Positions 30,737-40,170 of a stretch of DNA of 64,000 bases are shown one piece after another (within the stretch, counting starts at the first letter, position 1; each line of letters opens with the position of its first letter). The translations under genes and the position numbers were made by a program. Under the pieces are notes generated by a model, which had not been told where the DNA came from, did not search any database, and worked only from the letters and a program-made list of their open reading frames with translations. The DNA comes from Fibrobacter succinogenes. Lineage in GTDB: Bacteria > Fibrobacterota > Fibrobacteria > Fibrobacterales > Fibrobacteraceae. The stretch is taken from contig CACVQR010000002.1 of NCBI GenBank assembly GCA_902756345.1, forward strand, positions 124,001-188,000. Reading direction: 5' to 3'.

Positions 30737-32692
30737 ATGACAAATTTACCGCTTTGGTTTATACCTCTTTTCCCGCTCCTGGGAACAATCCTGCTTGCAA
30801 CGATTGCCGTTGTCTCTTCGGGTAGCAAGAAAGGCCCTTCCGAAGGCTTCGTGGGCGCCCTCTCGGTGCTGTTCCCGGTGCTTTCGTTCTTGAGCGTTGT
30901 CTTGCTCGCTTTCGGCATGCCTGAGGAAGGTGTCCGCCAGACGCTTTGCAACTGGATCGACATCCCGATGCTCAAGGTCGATATCGGATTCCTGTTCGAC
31001 GGCCTTTCCCGTGTGATGCTCCTGTTTGTGACAGGAATCGGTTCGCTCATCGCTCTCTACTCGATCGGTTACATGCACGGCGACCGCGGCTTTACCCGCT
31101 TCTTTGCCTACATCAACCTGTTCCTGTTCAGCATGGTCGTGCTCGTGCTTTCCGACAGCTTGCTCCTGACCTTCCTCGGTTGGGAAGGCGTGGGTCTCTG
31201 CTCTTACTTGCTTATCGGTTTCTGGAACCACGACTTGAACAACTGCAAGGCTGCGAACAAGGCCTTCATTGTGAACCGCGTGGGCGATATCGGATTCCTG
31301 CTCGGAATGCTTTGCCTTGCCACTTTGGGCGGCTCCGCTATCCTCAATTACGATGCATTGAACAAGTTCATCGAAATGCTGATTGCCGGTGGCCATGTGG
31401 ATCTTGCCGCTCCGATCTTGATGATTGCGGGCCTCTTGTTCTTCGTGGGTTGCACGGGTAAGTCTGCCCAGATTCCGCTCCTCACCTGGTTGCCCGATGC
31501 CATGGCCGGTCCGACTCCTGTGTCGGCCCTTATCCATGCTGCTACCATGGTGACCTCGGGCGTTTACCTGCTTGCACGCCTCAGTCGCATGTTCTCGGTG
31601 ATTCCCGAAGCTCTCGTGATTATCTTGATTGTGGGTATGCTGACTGCCTTCTGGGCTGCTGTCGCAGGACTTTTCCAGAACGACATCAAGAAGGTGCTTG
31701 CCTACTCGACGATTTCTCAGCTCGGTTACATGTTCATGGCCGCAGGCGCTTTCGCTTTCGACGCTTCTATCTTCCACGTGTTCACCCACGCCTTCTTCAA
31801 GGCCGCCCTCTTCCTGGGGGCCGGTGCCGTGATTCACTCCCTTGCGGGTGAACAGGATATGCGTCGCATGGGTGGCCTTATCAAGAAGACTCCGATTACC
31901 GCTTGCGTGATGATCTTCTCGTTCCTCGCCATTATCGGTTTCCCGGGCTTTGCAGGTTTCTGGTCCAAGGACCTGATTCTTGAACGCATTTACACGAACG
32001 CCCCGTATGGCGAATTCTTCTATGGTGCGGGTCTCCTCACGGCCGTGATTACGGCTGTCTACATGGGACGCCTGATCATCATGACGTTCTTTGGCGAATA
32101 CCGCGGTTCCAAGGAAAGCGAAGAACACATTCACGAAGCTCCGGCCAGCATGCTTATTCCGATGGTGGTGCTTGCTTTCGGTGCCGTGTTTGCCGGTTAC
32201 CTGTGGGCCGACTCCATGGGAATCAAGTTCTTTGAACATACGCTTGCGCCGGTGGTGGGCGATGCCCAGAATTACCTGCTCGGCAAGCTTGATGTTGTCC
32301 ACGTGAACCCGATGACCTTTGCCTGCTTCGGTACGGCTGCCGCAGTGCTCGGTATGATTATCGCTTACGTCGTTTACGGTCTTAAGCGCCAGCCGCGCTT
32401 GCATGCCAAGTGGGGGAGCGCTCCCGAAGGTTTCAAGGCCGATTGGACTTTCTTCTTTGACTATATCCACGAAATTTTCATTATCATGACGAAGGTTGCC
32501 GCTTTTGTCGTTGACATGATCGTCGATAAGATTCTGCAGGGAATCCAATGGACCGTCGGTTCCATTGTCGAAATCGTGGGCGACGGAGTAAGTTCCTTCC
32601 AGGTGCGCAAGGTGCGTGTGCAGCTTACGCTTAGCTTGGTAGGTGTCGTCGCACTGGTCGCTGTTGTTCTTTTGACCGGAGGTTTGTTCTAA
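30737..32692 (+). CDS. nuoL: NADH-quinone oxidoreductase subunit L
   Basis: 651 residues. Antiporter-like proton channel with WEGVGLCSYLLIGFW, the catalytic Lys/His stretch (GKSAQIPLLTWLPDAMAGPTPVSALIHAATMVTSGVYL, split here into family blocks) and a C-terminal lateral helix region (about 560-651). Distal membrane-arm subunit. Starts four bases after nuoK. Confidence 0.97.
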   Translation: MTNLPLWFIPLFPLLGTILLATIAVVSSGSKKGPSEGFVGALSVLFPVLSFLSVVLLAFGMPEEGVRQTLCNWIDIPMLKVDIGFLFDGLSRVMLLFVTGIGSLIALYSIGYMHGDRGFTRFFAYINLFLFSMVVLVLSDSLLLTFLGWEGVGLCSYLLIGFWNHDLNNCKAANKAFIVNRVGDIGFLLGMLCLATLGGSAILNYDALNKFIEMLIAGGHVDLAAPILMIAGLLFFVGCTGKSAQIPLLTWLPDAMAGPTPVSALIHAATMVTSGVYLLARLSRMFSVIPEALVIILIVGMLTAFWAAVAGLFQNDIKKVLAYSTISQLGYMFMAAGAFAFDASIFHVFTHAFFKAALFLGAGAVIHSLAGEQDMRRMGGLIKKTPITACVMIFSFLAIIGFPGFAGFWSKDLILERIYTNAPYGEFFYGAGLLTAVITAVYMGRLIIMTFFGEYRGSKESEEHIHEAPASMLIPMVVLAFGAVFAGYLWADSMGIKFFEHTLAPVVGDAQNYLLGKLDVVHVNPMTFACFGTAAAVLGMIIAYVVYGLKRQPRLHAKWGSAPEGFKADWTFFFDYIHEIFIIMTKVAAFVVDMIVDKILQGIQWTVGSIVEIVGDGVSSFQVRKVRVQLTLSLVGVVALVAVVLLTGGLF

Positions 32693-34425
32693 TGCTTTTA
32701 CATCTCCTCGTCTTAGCTCCTTTTGCCGCTGCCATTCTGATGATGGCAACCTCTAAGGAAGATCCCAAGTCTTCTTCTAGACTGGCCTTCTTGTTCGGCT
32801 TTACCTTCGTCGCTTTGTCGATTTCCCTGATTGCCGCGGGCAACCAGGCGACCGAAGCCATCGAATGGTTCCGTATTCCGGGTGCGAAGGGCCCCGTTTA
32901 CTACTACCTGTATAGCCATGGTCTTGGCGCCTGGATGGTGTTCCTTTCTACGGGACTTTCCCTGGTCGCCTTGATTACGGGCCGCAACACCTTCGAAAAC
33001 AACTACCGCAACTTTGCAATAGCCATCTTTGCGTTGATGGGTGCCATGAACGGAACCTTCCTCGCTGCCGATGCGGTGCTGTTCTTCTTCTTCTTTGAAG
33101 CGATGGTGTTCCCCGCAGCCGTGCTTATCGCGGGCTTCGGTGGCGCTGACCGTAAGAAGGCTGCCATGACGTTTGCGATTTATACTCTGGTGGGTTCTGC
33201 CCCGATGATGGTTGCCCTTTGGTACTTGCTCACGGTAGCGGACAACTCCTTGGTGCTTTCTTTGGCGGTGGCAATCCAGAATCTGGAACCCTCGATGCAG
33301 GTGACGCTCCTGGTTTGCTTCTTGCTCGCCTTCTTGGTGAAGACTCCGTTGTTCCCGTTCCACGGCTGGCAGGCGATTACTTACGCCGAAGCTCCGGCTC
33401 CGCTTTCGGCTATCCTTACGGGTGCCATGAGTAAGGCTGGCGTGTTCGGATTCATCGCCTGGATTCTTCCGATTTTCCCGCTTTCGATGGAAATTGTCGA
33501 TAGCATGTTGTGGCTCGGCCTGTTCACGGCGATTTACGGATCGCTCATGGCTCTCCGCGCTACCGACGGCAAGAAACTTTTGGCTTACAGTTCCATGGGC
33601 CACTTGGGCCTTGCCGTGGCGGGCGTGTTCAGCTTGTCTGAATCGATGCTTCCGGCTGTGCTCGTGCTCTTGGTCGCTCACGGTCTTAGCGCTGGCGCCC
33701 AGTTCTACCTGATGGGTATTGCAGAACGCTTTGCCGGTACCCGCAATATTGAACAGCTCGGCGGTCTTTCTGCCCGCAATACGGTGTTCAGTTCCCTGTT
33801 CGGTTTTGTGGCTGTGCTTTCGCTTGCAGTGCCTGGTACTGCCGGATTCGTGGGTGAATTCACGGTGCTCATGTCCCTATGGGATATGGGTCCGCTTCCG
33901 GCCCTTGCCGCAGGTCTTTGCCTGATTCTCTCGGCCGCCTACGTGCTCCGCTTTGTGCAGAAGGTTATCTTCGGTAAGCCGGCCCGCGACTACGAAGATG
34001 GCAAGCGTATGACCGCTCTCGAAGGCTCTTCGATCGGTATCATGGGCGTTCTCCTGTTGGTGTTCGGTATGCATCCGGCATTTATCACCAACGCTCTGCA
34101 GCTCTTCGATGAAACTGCCGTGCAAGAAATGAACAAGGTGACGCACCAGTCCGATGTTGCCACCGATGCAACCGTCGAAGCTTCTGCCGATTCTCTTGGG
34201 GATGCCGTGGTTGACGAAAACATCGCTGCCGTGGCTCAGCCCATGACCGAAGACGATTTGCGTCAGCTGGATTCCAACTTGAAGGCAAACGGCTTTACCG
34301 ACGAAGAACGCGCTTCGCTGATCGCTCAGCTCAAGTCCATGAGCGAATCCGAAGTCGCCGATGCGGAGAACGCAACTGAATTTAACGAGGCCACAGTAAA
34401 CGAGGAGGCTTCTAAACATGAGTAA
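32692..34425 (+). CDS. nuoM: NADH-quinone oxidoreductase subunit M with acidic C-terminal tail
   Basis: 577 residues. Antiporter-like core with the FFFFEAMVFPAAVLI segment (key Glu in TM5) and FLVKTPLFPFHGWQAITYAEAP. After the last membrane helix, about 95 hydrophilic, Asp/Glu/Ala-rich residues (about 482-577) extend beyond normal NuoM length (480-510). The tail contains a short helical EF-like stretch (MTEDDLRQLDSNLKANGFTD). Function of the tail is unknown. Confidence 0.95.
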   Translation: MLLHLLVLAPFAAAILMMATSKEDPKSSSRLAFLFGFTFVALSISLIAAGNQATEAIEWFRIPGAKGPVYYYLYSHGLGAWMVFLSTGLSLVALITGRNTFENNYRNFAIAIFALMGAMNGTFLAADAVLFFFFFEAMVFPAAVLIAGFGGADRKKAAMTFAIYTLVGSAPMMVALWYLLTVADNSLVLSLAVAIQNLEPSMQVTLLVCFLLAFLVKTPLFPFHGWQAITYAEAPAPLSAILTGAMSKAGVFGFIAWILPIFPLSMEIVDSMLWLGLFTAIYGSLMALRATDGKKLLAYSSMGHLGLAVAGVFSLSESMLPAVLVLLVAHGLSAGAQFYLMGIAERFAGTRNIEQLGGLSARNTVFSSLFGFVAVLSLAVPGTAGFVGEFTVLMSLWDMGPLPALAAGLCLILSAAYVLRFVQKVIFGKPARDYEDGKRMTALEGSSIGIMGVLLLVFGMHPAFITNALQLFDETAVQEMNKVTHQSDVATDATVEASADSLGDAVVDENIAAVAQPMTEDDLRQLDSNLKANGFTDEERASLIAQLKSMSESEVADAENATEFNEATVNEEASKHE

Positions 34426-35890
34426 TATCGTTAATCTTTTGCCCGTGATTTTGGTTGCCGCAGGCGCCCTAGTGTCGCTTGCCGCTGAACCGTTCATCAA
34501 AGACGAAAACAAGCACAAGGTGTTGCCTTGGGTGGCTAGCTTCTTTATCGCTCTCGCAGCCGGGGCGTACTACCTGACGACGAACGACACGTTCATGGAC
34601 TTGTATGCCATGGACCCGATTCGCCGCGTGCTCGGTGTATCTGTTATCCTGTGCGCTTTCCTTGGCATTTCGAGCCTCCAGTGGACTCTCGGCCATGAAA
34701 AGTTCAAGGGTGGCGAAGCCTACGGTTTGTTGATGCTTGCCACTGCCGGTGCGCTTCTAATGACCCAGTCCATCGACTTCTTGGCTCTCTACCTGGGTAT
34801 GGAACTTTCCAGTTTCCCGATTTATGCCCTGGTGGGACTCCGCCGCAAAGACGTGAATGCGAACGAGGGCGCCTTCAAGTACTTTGTTTCCGGAGCCATC
34901 TTTAGCGTCATCTTCCTTTACGGTGTCGCTCTCATTTACGGTGCCACGGGTACTACGCATATCTTTGCCTCCGTTATCGCGGGTCGCGGCCTGCTATACG
35001 GCTTGGGCGTTCTGTTGGCCTTGTTTGCCCTCCTGTTCAAGGCGGGTGCCGCTCCGGTTCACTTCTGGGTGGCCGATGTCTATACGGGCGCCTCTGTGGC
35101 AGTGACCGGCTTTATGGCCTCCGTCGTCAAAGTCGGTGCGCTTGCCGCTCTCGGTACGCTTTGGCTGGGCTCGCTGGTGACCCGCATCGGTTCTGCTCCG
35201 GCTTGGAACCTTGCCGAACAGGTGACCATCCATAGCGAAAACAAGAGCTTGTTCTACGTGATCGTGGTGGTATCGCTGCTTTCTATGGCTATCGGTGCGT
35301 TTGGCGGTCTCGCTCAAAAGTCTATCCGCCGCATTATGGCATACTCTGCCGTGATGAACGCGGGCTTTATCGTGATTGGCCTCTTGCTGCCGGACTATGC
35401 AACCGAAGGTACGGTGCAGATGGGCGCCATGTACTACTTCTTGATTACTTACGCTGTCGGTAGCGCGGGTGCCCTCGCCGGTATCGCTTACCTTGCTGGT
35501 AAGGACGACAAGAACGAAACTCTGGAAGACATTCAGGGCCGTGGCCGTAAGCGCCCCTACGTGGCTGTCGCTACGACCGTTTGCTTGGCTAGCCTTGCGG
35601 GCATGCCGCCTGTGGCTGGATTCCTTGCCAAGTTCACGCTCTTTACCGATGCCCTTTCGGGTGGACTCGGCATAATCGCTGCGATTGCCTTTGGTCTTTC
35701 GCTGGTGGCTGCTGTGTTCTACCTGCGCATTGCCTTCGTGCTCTTCATGCCGCTCAAGGCTGAGTGCGAATGCAAGTGCTGCTGCGGCAAGAACAAGGCT
35801 TTCGCCTACCTGCTTCGCTTTGCAGTGACCCTTGCCGCAATCGCGCTTATCTTCATCGGAATTTTCCCGAAGTATGCGCTGATTGTGTAA
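34418..35890 (+). CDS. nuoN: NADH-quinone oxidoreductase subunit N
   Basis: 490 residues, third antiporter-like subunit. Typical segments are ALYLGMELSSFPIYALVGLRR, LLFKAGAAPVHFWVADVYTGA and AGMPPVAGFLAKF. A loop before the last helix contains a Cys cluster (ECECKCCCGK, near 448-457), which is unusual for NuoN. Overlaps nuoM by eight bases and ends the operon at a terminator. Confidence 0.96.
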   Translation: MSNIVNLLPVILVAAGALVSLAAEPFIKDENKHKVLPWVASFFIALAAGAYYLTTNDTFMDLYAMDPIRRVLGVSVILCAFLGISSLQWTLGHEKFKGGEAYGLLMLATAGALLMTQSIDFLALYLGMELSSFPIYALVGLRRKDVNANEGAFKYFVSGAIFSVIFLYGVALIYGATGTTHIFASVIAGRGLLYGLGVLLALFALLFKAGAAPVHFWVADVYTGASVAVTGFMASVVKVGALAALGTLWLGSLVTRIGSAPAWNLAEQVTIHSENKSLFYVIVVVSLLSMAIGAFGGLAQKSIRRIMAYSAVMNAGFIVIGLLLPDYATEGTVQMGAMYYFLITYAVGSAGALAGIAYLAGKDDKNETLEDIQGRGRKRPYVAVATTVCLASLAGMPPVAGFLAKFTLFTDALSGGLGIIAAIAFGLSLVAAVFYLRIAFVLFMPLKAECECKCCCGKNKAFAYLLRFAVTLAAIALIFIGIFPKYALIV

Positions 35891-35916
35891 TTGAAAGACT
35901 GGAAAATATTTCAAGG

Positions 35917-35941
35917 AACCGCCTTTCGGGGCGGTTTTTTG
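35917..35941 (+). terminator. terminator of the nuo operon
   Basis: Stem ACCGCC / GGCGGT with a six-base loop, then six T, 27 bases after the nuoN stop. Confidence 0.88.
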
Positions 35942-35993
35942 TCGTTATAGCGGGATTTTGCGTATAAATTGTTCTGTACACGCACAAAGGACT

Positions 35994-36001
35994 TATATTT
36001 A
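35994..36001 (+). promoter_or_regulatory. -10 TATATTTA with leaderless geometry before the 36007 gene
   Basis: TATATT ends seven to eight bases before the ATG at 36007, so transcription should start at or one base before the start codon. No Shine-Dalgarno is present. Confidence 0.5.
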
Positions 36002-36006
36002 TAAGC

Positions 36007-36666
36007 ATGAAATTGAAAGGGTGGGTTGTATTTTTTCTTTTTTCGACATTCCTCGTGATAGAGGGGTGTTCGCTGTATGACTACAACGAATATACTATAT
36101 CGCTAAACGAAGCCAATGTATATTCTGCTTATTGGCAACCCGCTGATTCCTTGCTGCTCGAATTCGCTGCCGATACAAATCATGCCGGCAAGTATATTTT
36201 TTACAAGTATGAAACTCGTGCAAAGGAATTGAAGGACAAATCGGAAGGTAAGACTGTTTATGCAATCTCCGTCTATAGCGATGTGAGTCGTCAAACGGAT
36301 GTCTTTTCGATAGGGCTAGGATTGTCTGTCGTAAAAAATCAGGACGAGTATAGCGTCTACAGGTTTCCCGATACACTGTTCGTAGACATATACGGCTGCT
36401 CCGATTATGGCTGTACAAGGGCCGAAAAAATGGTTGTCCATAATGCAGATTATAGCTTTACGAAACTCTTGAAAAAAGACGATTTTGAAATATCCAAGCC
36501 TAAAGGAAAATTTCACACGATTGAATTCGGGTATGACTGCGATGTGGTCAAGGATTATTTTTTCCATTTGAAAATCAGACTGGACGATGTCAAGCTTGAT
36601 TTGGATGCGCAGAAAGGTTCTGAATCCTGCTATGAGAGGAGTAACCCATGGTGTATTTACTGCTAG
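36007..36666 (+). CDS. hypothetical lipoprotein
   Basis: 219 residues; signal peptide with lipobox VIEGC (Cys21). The rest is beta-rich with no recognised domain; several Cys, including a pair at CSDYGC. It overlaps the start of the next lipoprotein gene by 19 bases, so the two are cotranscribed and probably act together at the envelope. The gene appears to be transcribed as a leaderless mRNA. Function unknown. Confidence 0.8.
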   Translation: MKLKGWVVFFLFSTFLVIEGCSLYDYNEYTISLNEANVYSAYWQPADSLLLEFAADTNHAGKYIFYKYETRAKELKDKSEGKTVYAISVYSDVSRQTDVFSIGLGLSVVKNQDEYSVYRFPDTLFVDIYGCSDYGCTRAEKMVVHNADYSFTKLLKKDDFEISKPKGKFHTIEFGYDCDVVKDYFFHLKIRLDDVKLDLDAQKGSESCYERSNPWCIYC

Positions 36667-39581
36667 TGCTTGCAGTGGCCCTTGTGGGTTGTTCCGATTG
36701 GTATTATGAACTGGCCGATACCGATTACTCGAAAAATAAAGAACACAACCTTCATGGACGTTATCCAGTCAATGACCGAATATTGGAAGGCAATGTCGTT
36801 TTGTTCCCGTTTGACAAGGACAGTGTGTTTGCTCCTGAAAAGGTGGTGCTGATCCAGTTGGACAGTTCCCTTGCCGAAGTAGAAAAAATCCAAGGTGACA
36901 TCCTCAAAGGAGATTCTGTCGATTACAGAATCCCTAGCCGAACATATAAGTATCCGTATGTGAAAATCCAGGTCAAGGGAAGGTGGAAATACTTGGGCTC
37001 AAAGGCGGTTCCGCTGACATTTGAGACAATATGCGATATTTCGAATGTGTGGAGCCCAAACGTCAACCTGATGACGCACTTGGAAGTCCCGCTGGTGGAA
37101 TCGCTTGTTGCCTACGAATACCCGTTTGATGCGGCGAAGCAGTTGGCTATGCAAAGGTTTACCGAAAATTTCGGCTTTGAATTCTTGAAACTGCCTGCGG
37201 AAACCTCTCGTCGCGAATTCAGCGAAATGGCTCCTTGGTACAAGTTCTTCTTGTTCGAAGGTTCGGATAGCGCCTTTGTAGAACGTATAGAAGATTTCCG
37301 CCAGGATATGGCAGACGGTGTTTATGATAATTCCGACCTAGTTGAATTTGCTGATTACATCATAGATGATTGGTCCCGTACGGATTCGCTCCTAAAAAGG
37401 CCGGACTCCGTAAAACTGAGTTGGAACTTTGTAGAGGCACTCGTTGAACATGCCTACGGACTGGATGCTTGCGATGATTTATCGATAGGAGTTGTGCATG
37501 TCAATGTCAAGGACTCTAAATACAAGGGAGATTCCCTCGCTTGCGACAAACGCCAAAATGGTGAATATGTCTTGCGTCCTTTGACTCCGTTGGATCGTCA
37601 GTTTGGCCCGTGCACGGCCATTGATTCCTCGACAAATGACATTGTCTCCGATGGAGATACCGCGTACTATTACTGTCTTCACAACTCTTTTGAATATGGC
37701 TCTTGGTCCAAGGCTCCTATGTATTTGGTGGTCGAAAAATATATAGGACCATGCAACGAAGATTTACGGTTGGTTGAAGAGACTTCGGCCAGGAAAGTGA
37801 CTCAAGAGGTAAGAGTGAAATTTGGAGGGAAAATTTATGTTTGTGGACACCATGCAAACCAATGGCTTTACGACGGAAACGATACGTTGAGCTTTTTCTT
37901 TGGCGAATGCAATGAAGATTCGTTATGGAAATTGAAAAAGTTGCAGGATTCTTCCGAGTTTGTATGTACGTTTGATTCGTGGGTACCAGCAAACGATACG
38001 CTCAGATTCCTTTCGGAACAGCGCCCATGCGAAAGAGGCCGGGATTCGCTGCGTTCCTTCTCGTTTGATTCCACTTATTATGTGTGTGCCGAAATCCTTA
38101 GGGACAAAAAGCGTGTCTACACCTTCAAGGATACGACGCGCGCATTTGCGGATTCAATTGCCCACGAGAATTATCTTGCGACGGAATGTGCAAATATATC
38201 CGATACGGTAAAGTATATTGTGGATACGCTTGCAGGCAAGTATTACCATTGCCAAAATGGAACGGCCGGTTTCAAGTTCTACGAATCTGATTTTAGTCAC
38301 GCCAGGGATTACTTGAACAAACAGTACGTCAAGACACTTCCGAATTGTACGGCGAATTCCGATACGCTAGAATTGATTACTTACCCGTATTTCGAGAAGA
38401 CCCAGGGAAGTGACATGGCTAAGTATTATCATTGTGCAAATGTCGGAGGAAAATATCAATATGAGGCACTTGATTACGACCATGCTGTGACCTTGGCAGG
38501 GATTGCCGATGTAAATGCGAGATACACATGCGATGCAAAAACGGATACGCTCTCTGTGGTTCGCGATAGCGCATTCCGGAATTATTTCCATTGTGAAAAA
38601 CAGAATGGTAAGTACACCTTTGTCCGAATTGATAAAATGCTGGCAGATTCCTATGCAAGCTATGCGGCCATGGATTCGCTCCTGCCCTGTGTGCCGTCGG
38701 ATACCTTGCAGTATGAAAAGGACCAATACGGTTTCTGGTATTACTGTGCCGATAAGGGTGGAACGCTTACGCATGAAAGGATTGAGAGAGATTCCCTGGA
38801 AAAAATGCTTGTGAAACAGTTCGTTGCAGGACTGGAACCGTGTGACGAAACCTTGCACAGATGGCGTTCGGCGAAATATGATTTGTCATACGGTAAACGA
38901 TATTATTTTGTATGTGACTACGATGAATACAATGTCTTTTCATGGAAAAGAGTGACTGGGGTTCGTTACGACCTCTATGGCATGATGGAAGAAGCGAAAA
39001 TGAACTTGGAGGCTTGCTTGGCAGAAGAACTTGCGGCGCGAGGCCCTGCGGCCGAAGTAAAGAACGGAATGGTTACGGATCCGCGAGATGGACACAAGTA
39101 CCGCGTCGTGACAGTCGGAAAACAGACCTGGATGGCGGAAAACTTGGAATACTACGATACTTTGGCCATGCCTAACTTGGTGAACGAGACCGCATGCGCG
39201 GATTCTAGCGTTTGTGCGGCAGGCGCCCGTCGGTATTCGTGGTATGGCGCAGTCAACGTGACTCACACAAGCGCTCTTGGTGATTTGAGACCACAACTTT
39301 GTACTCCTGTGCAAGGCGTGTGCCCCGTGGGGTGGCATATTCCTTCGATGATGGAATGGCAGGAACTTTTTGACAATGCAGCGAAAAACAAAGCTGGCAG
39401 GGATTACGGTGTCGACGTACGGAACAAGGACGATGTGTATTACGCCGTTTCTGAAGTGCGAGTCATAAATGATAAGATTTCTTTGTTCTATGGCATGGAT
39501 ATTCCCTACGATAGCGATTACTATAGTTTTCAGATGGTATTCTATTCCCGATTCTATTCAGTACGCTGCGTAATGGATTAG
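36648..39581 (+). CDS. large FISUMP-domain lipoprotein with two-cysteine repeats
   Basis: 977 residues; lipobox LVGC (Cys15). Residues about 20-310 are without recognised homology. From about 315 to 790 there are roughly eight tandem units of 50-65 residues, each with an upstream Cys near a SDTL or DSL stretch and a YY-x-C followed by G-x-[YF] (examples [39 protein letters not shown]). The C-terminal FISUMP domain starts near 805 ([37 protein letters not shown]). Such domains are known as a major paralogous family in Fibrobacter; their biochemical role is not established. Probably cell-surface exposed. Confidence 0.88.
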   Translation: MVYLLLVLAVALVGCSDWYYELADTDYSKNKEHNLHGRYPVNDRILEGNVVLFPFDKDSVFAPEKVVLIQLDSSLAEVEKIQGDILKGDSVDYRIPSRTYKYPYVKIQVKGRWKYLGSKAVPLTFETICDISNVWSPNVNLMTHLEVPLVESLVAYEYPFDAAKQLAMQRFTENFGFEFLKLPAETSRREFSEMAPWYKFFLFEGSDSAFVERIEDFRQDMADGVYDNSDLVEFADYIIDDWSRTDSLLKRPDSVKLSWNFVEALVEHAYGLDACDDLSIGVVHVNVKDSKYKGDSLACDKRQNGEYVLRPLTPLDRQFGPCTAIDSSTNDIVSDGDTAYYYCLHNSFEYGSWSKAPMYLVVEKYIGPCNEDLRLVEETSARKVTQEVRVKFGGKIYVCGHHANQWLYDGNDTLSFFFGECNEDSLWKLKKLQDSSEFVCTFDSWVPANDTLRFLSEQRPCERGRDSLRSFSFDSTYYVCAEILRDKKRVYTFKDTTRAFADSIAHENYLATECANISDTVKYIVDTLAGKYYHCQNGTAGFKFYESDFSHARDYLNKQYVKTLPNCTANSDTLELITYPYFEKTQGSDMAKYYHCANVGGKYQYEALDYDHAVTLAGIADVNARYTCDAKTDTLSVVRDSAFRNYFHCEKQNGKYTFVRIDKMLADSYASYAAMDSLLPCVPSDTLQYEKDQYGFWYYCADKGGTLTHERIERDSLEKMLVKQFVAGLEPCDETLHRWRSAKYDLSYGKRYYFVCDYDEYNVFSWKRVTGVRYDLYGMMEEAKMNLEACLAEELAARGPAAEVKNGMVTDPRDGHKYRVVTVGKQTWMAENLEYYDTLAMPNLVNETACADSSVCAAGARRYSWYGAVNVTHTSALGDLRPQLCTPVQGVCPVGWHIPSMMEWQELFDNAAKNKAGRDYGVDVRNKDDVYYAVSEVRVINDKISLFYGMDIPYDSDYYSFQMVFYSRFYSVRCVMD

Positions 39582-39587
39582 AGAGAT

Positions 39588-39612
39588 TCCCGGACTGATG
39601 TTCCGGGATTTT
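39588..39612 (+). terminator. terminator after the FISUMP gene
   Basis: Perfect seven-base stem TCCCGGA / TCCGGGA with a seven-base loop, followed by TTTTTATT. It starts seven bases after the stop of the preceding gene and separates it from ispF. Confidence 0.85.
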
Positions 39613-39648
39613 TATTATCTTTCCTACCGAATAAAAAAGGAACAAATT

Positions 39649-40134
39649 ATGGACAAGATTTATCGTTCGGGCATCGGTTTTGATGTTCACAAGTTGGTAG
39701 AAGGTCGCAAGTGCATTATTGGTGGCGTGGATATTCCTTACGAAAAGGGGCTCCTCGGTCACAGCGATGCCGACGTTTTGCTGCATGCGATTAGCGATGC
39801 ACTGCTGGGTGCCGCGGGTCTCGGCGATATCGGCACGTACTTTCCGGATACGGACCCTGCATTCAAGGGAGCCGACAGTCTGGAACTGTTGCGCAAGGTG
39901 GGCGAAGAGGTACGTAAGGCCGGTTACGAGATTATCAATATCGACAGCATCGTGATGTGCGAACGCCCGAAGGTGAACCCGTACAAGGACGCCATGAAGG
40001 CAAACATCGCCCGCGTGCTGGGCCTGGATATCAAACAGATTGGCATCAAGGGCACCACGACCGAAAAGCTCGGGTTTACGGGCAGGGGCGAGGGCATTGC
40101 CAGCCAGGCTATCGCGATGGTGCGTAGCCTTTAA
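39649..40134 (+). CDS. ispF: 2-C-methyl-D-erythritol 2,4-cyclodiphosphate synthase
   Basis: 161 residues from ATG 39649 with AAAAAGGA upstream; the longer frame from 39598 overlaps the terminator and is rejected. Family motifs: GIGFDVHKL (metal-binding Asp and His), [30 protein letters not shown] and [19 protein letters not shown]. It forms the cyclic diphosphate in the non-mevalonate isoprenoid pathway. Standard length, single gene. Confidence 0.97.
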   Translation: MDKIYRSGIGFDVHKLVEGRKCIIGGVDIPYEKGLLGHSDADVLLHAISDALLGAAGLGDIGTYFPDTDPAFKGADSLELLRKVGEEVRKAGYEIINIDSIVMCERPKVNPYKDAMKANIARVLGLDIKQIGIKGTTTEKLGFTGRGEGIASQAIAMVRSL

Positions 40135-40170
40135 TATTTTTTAGATAAATACATAGTTAGGAGAACAAAG

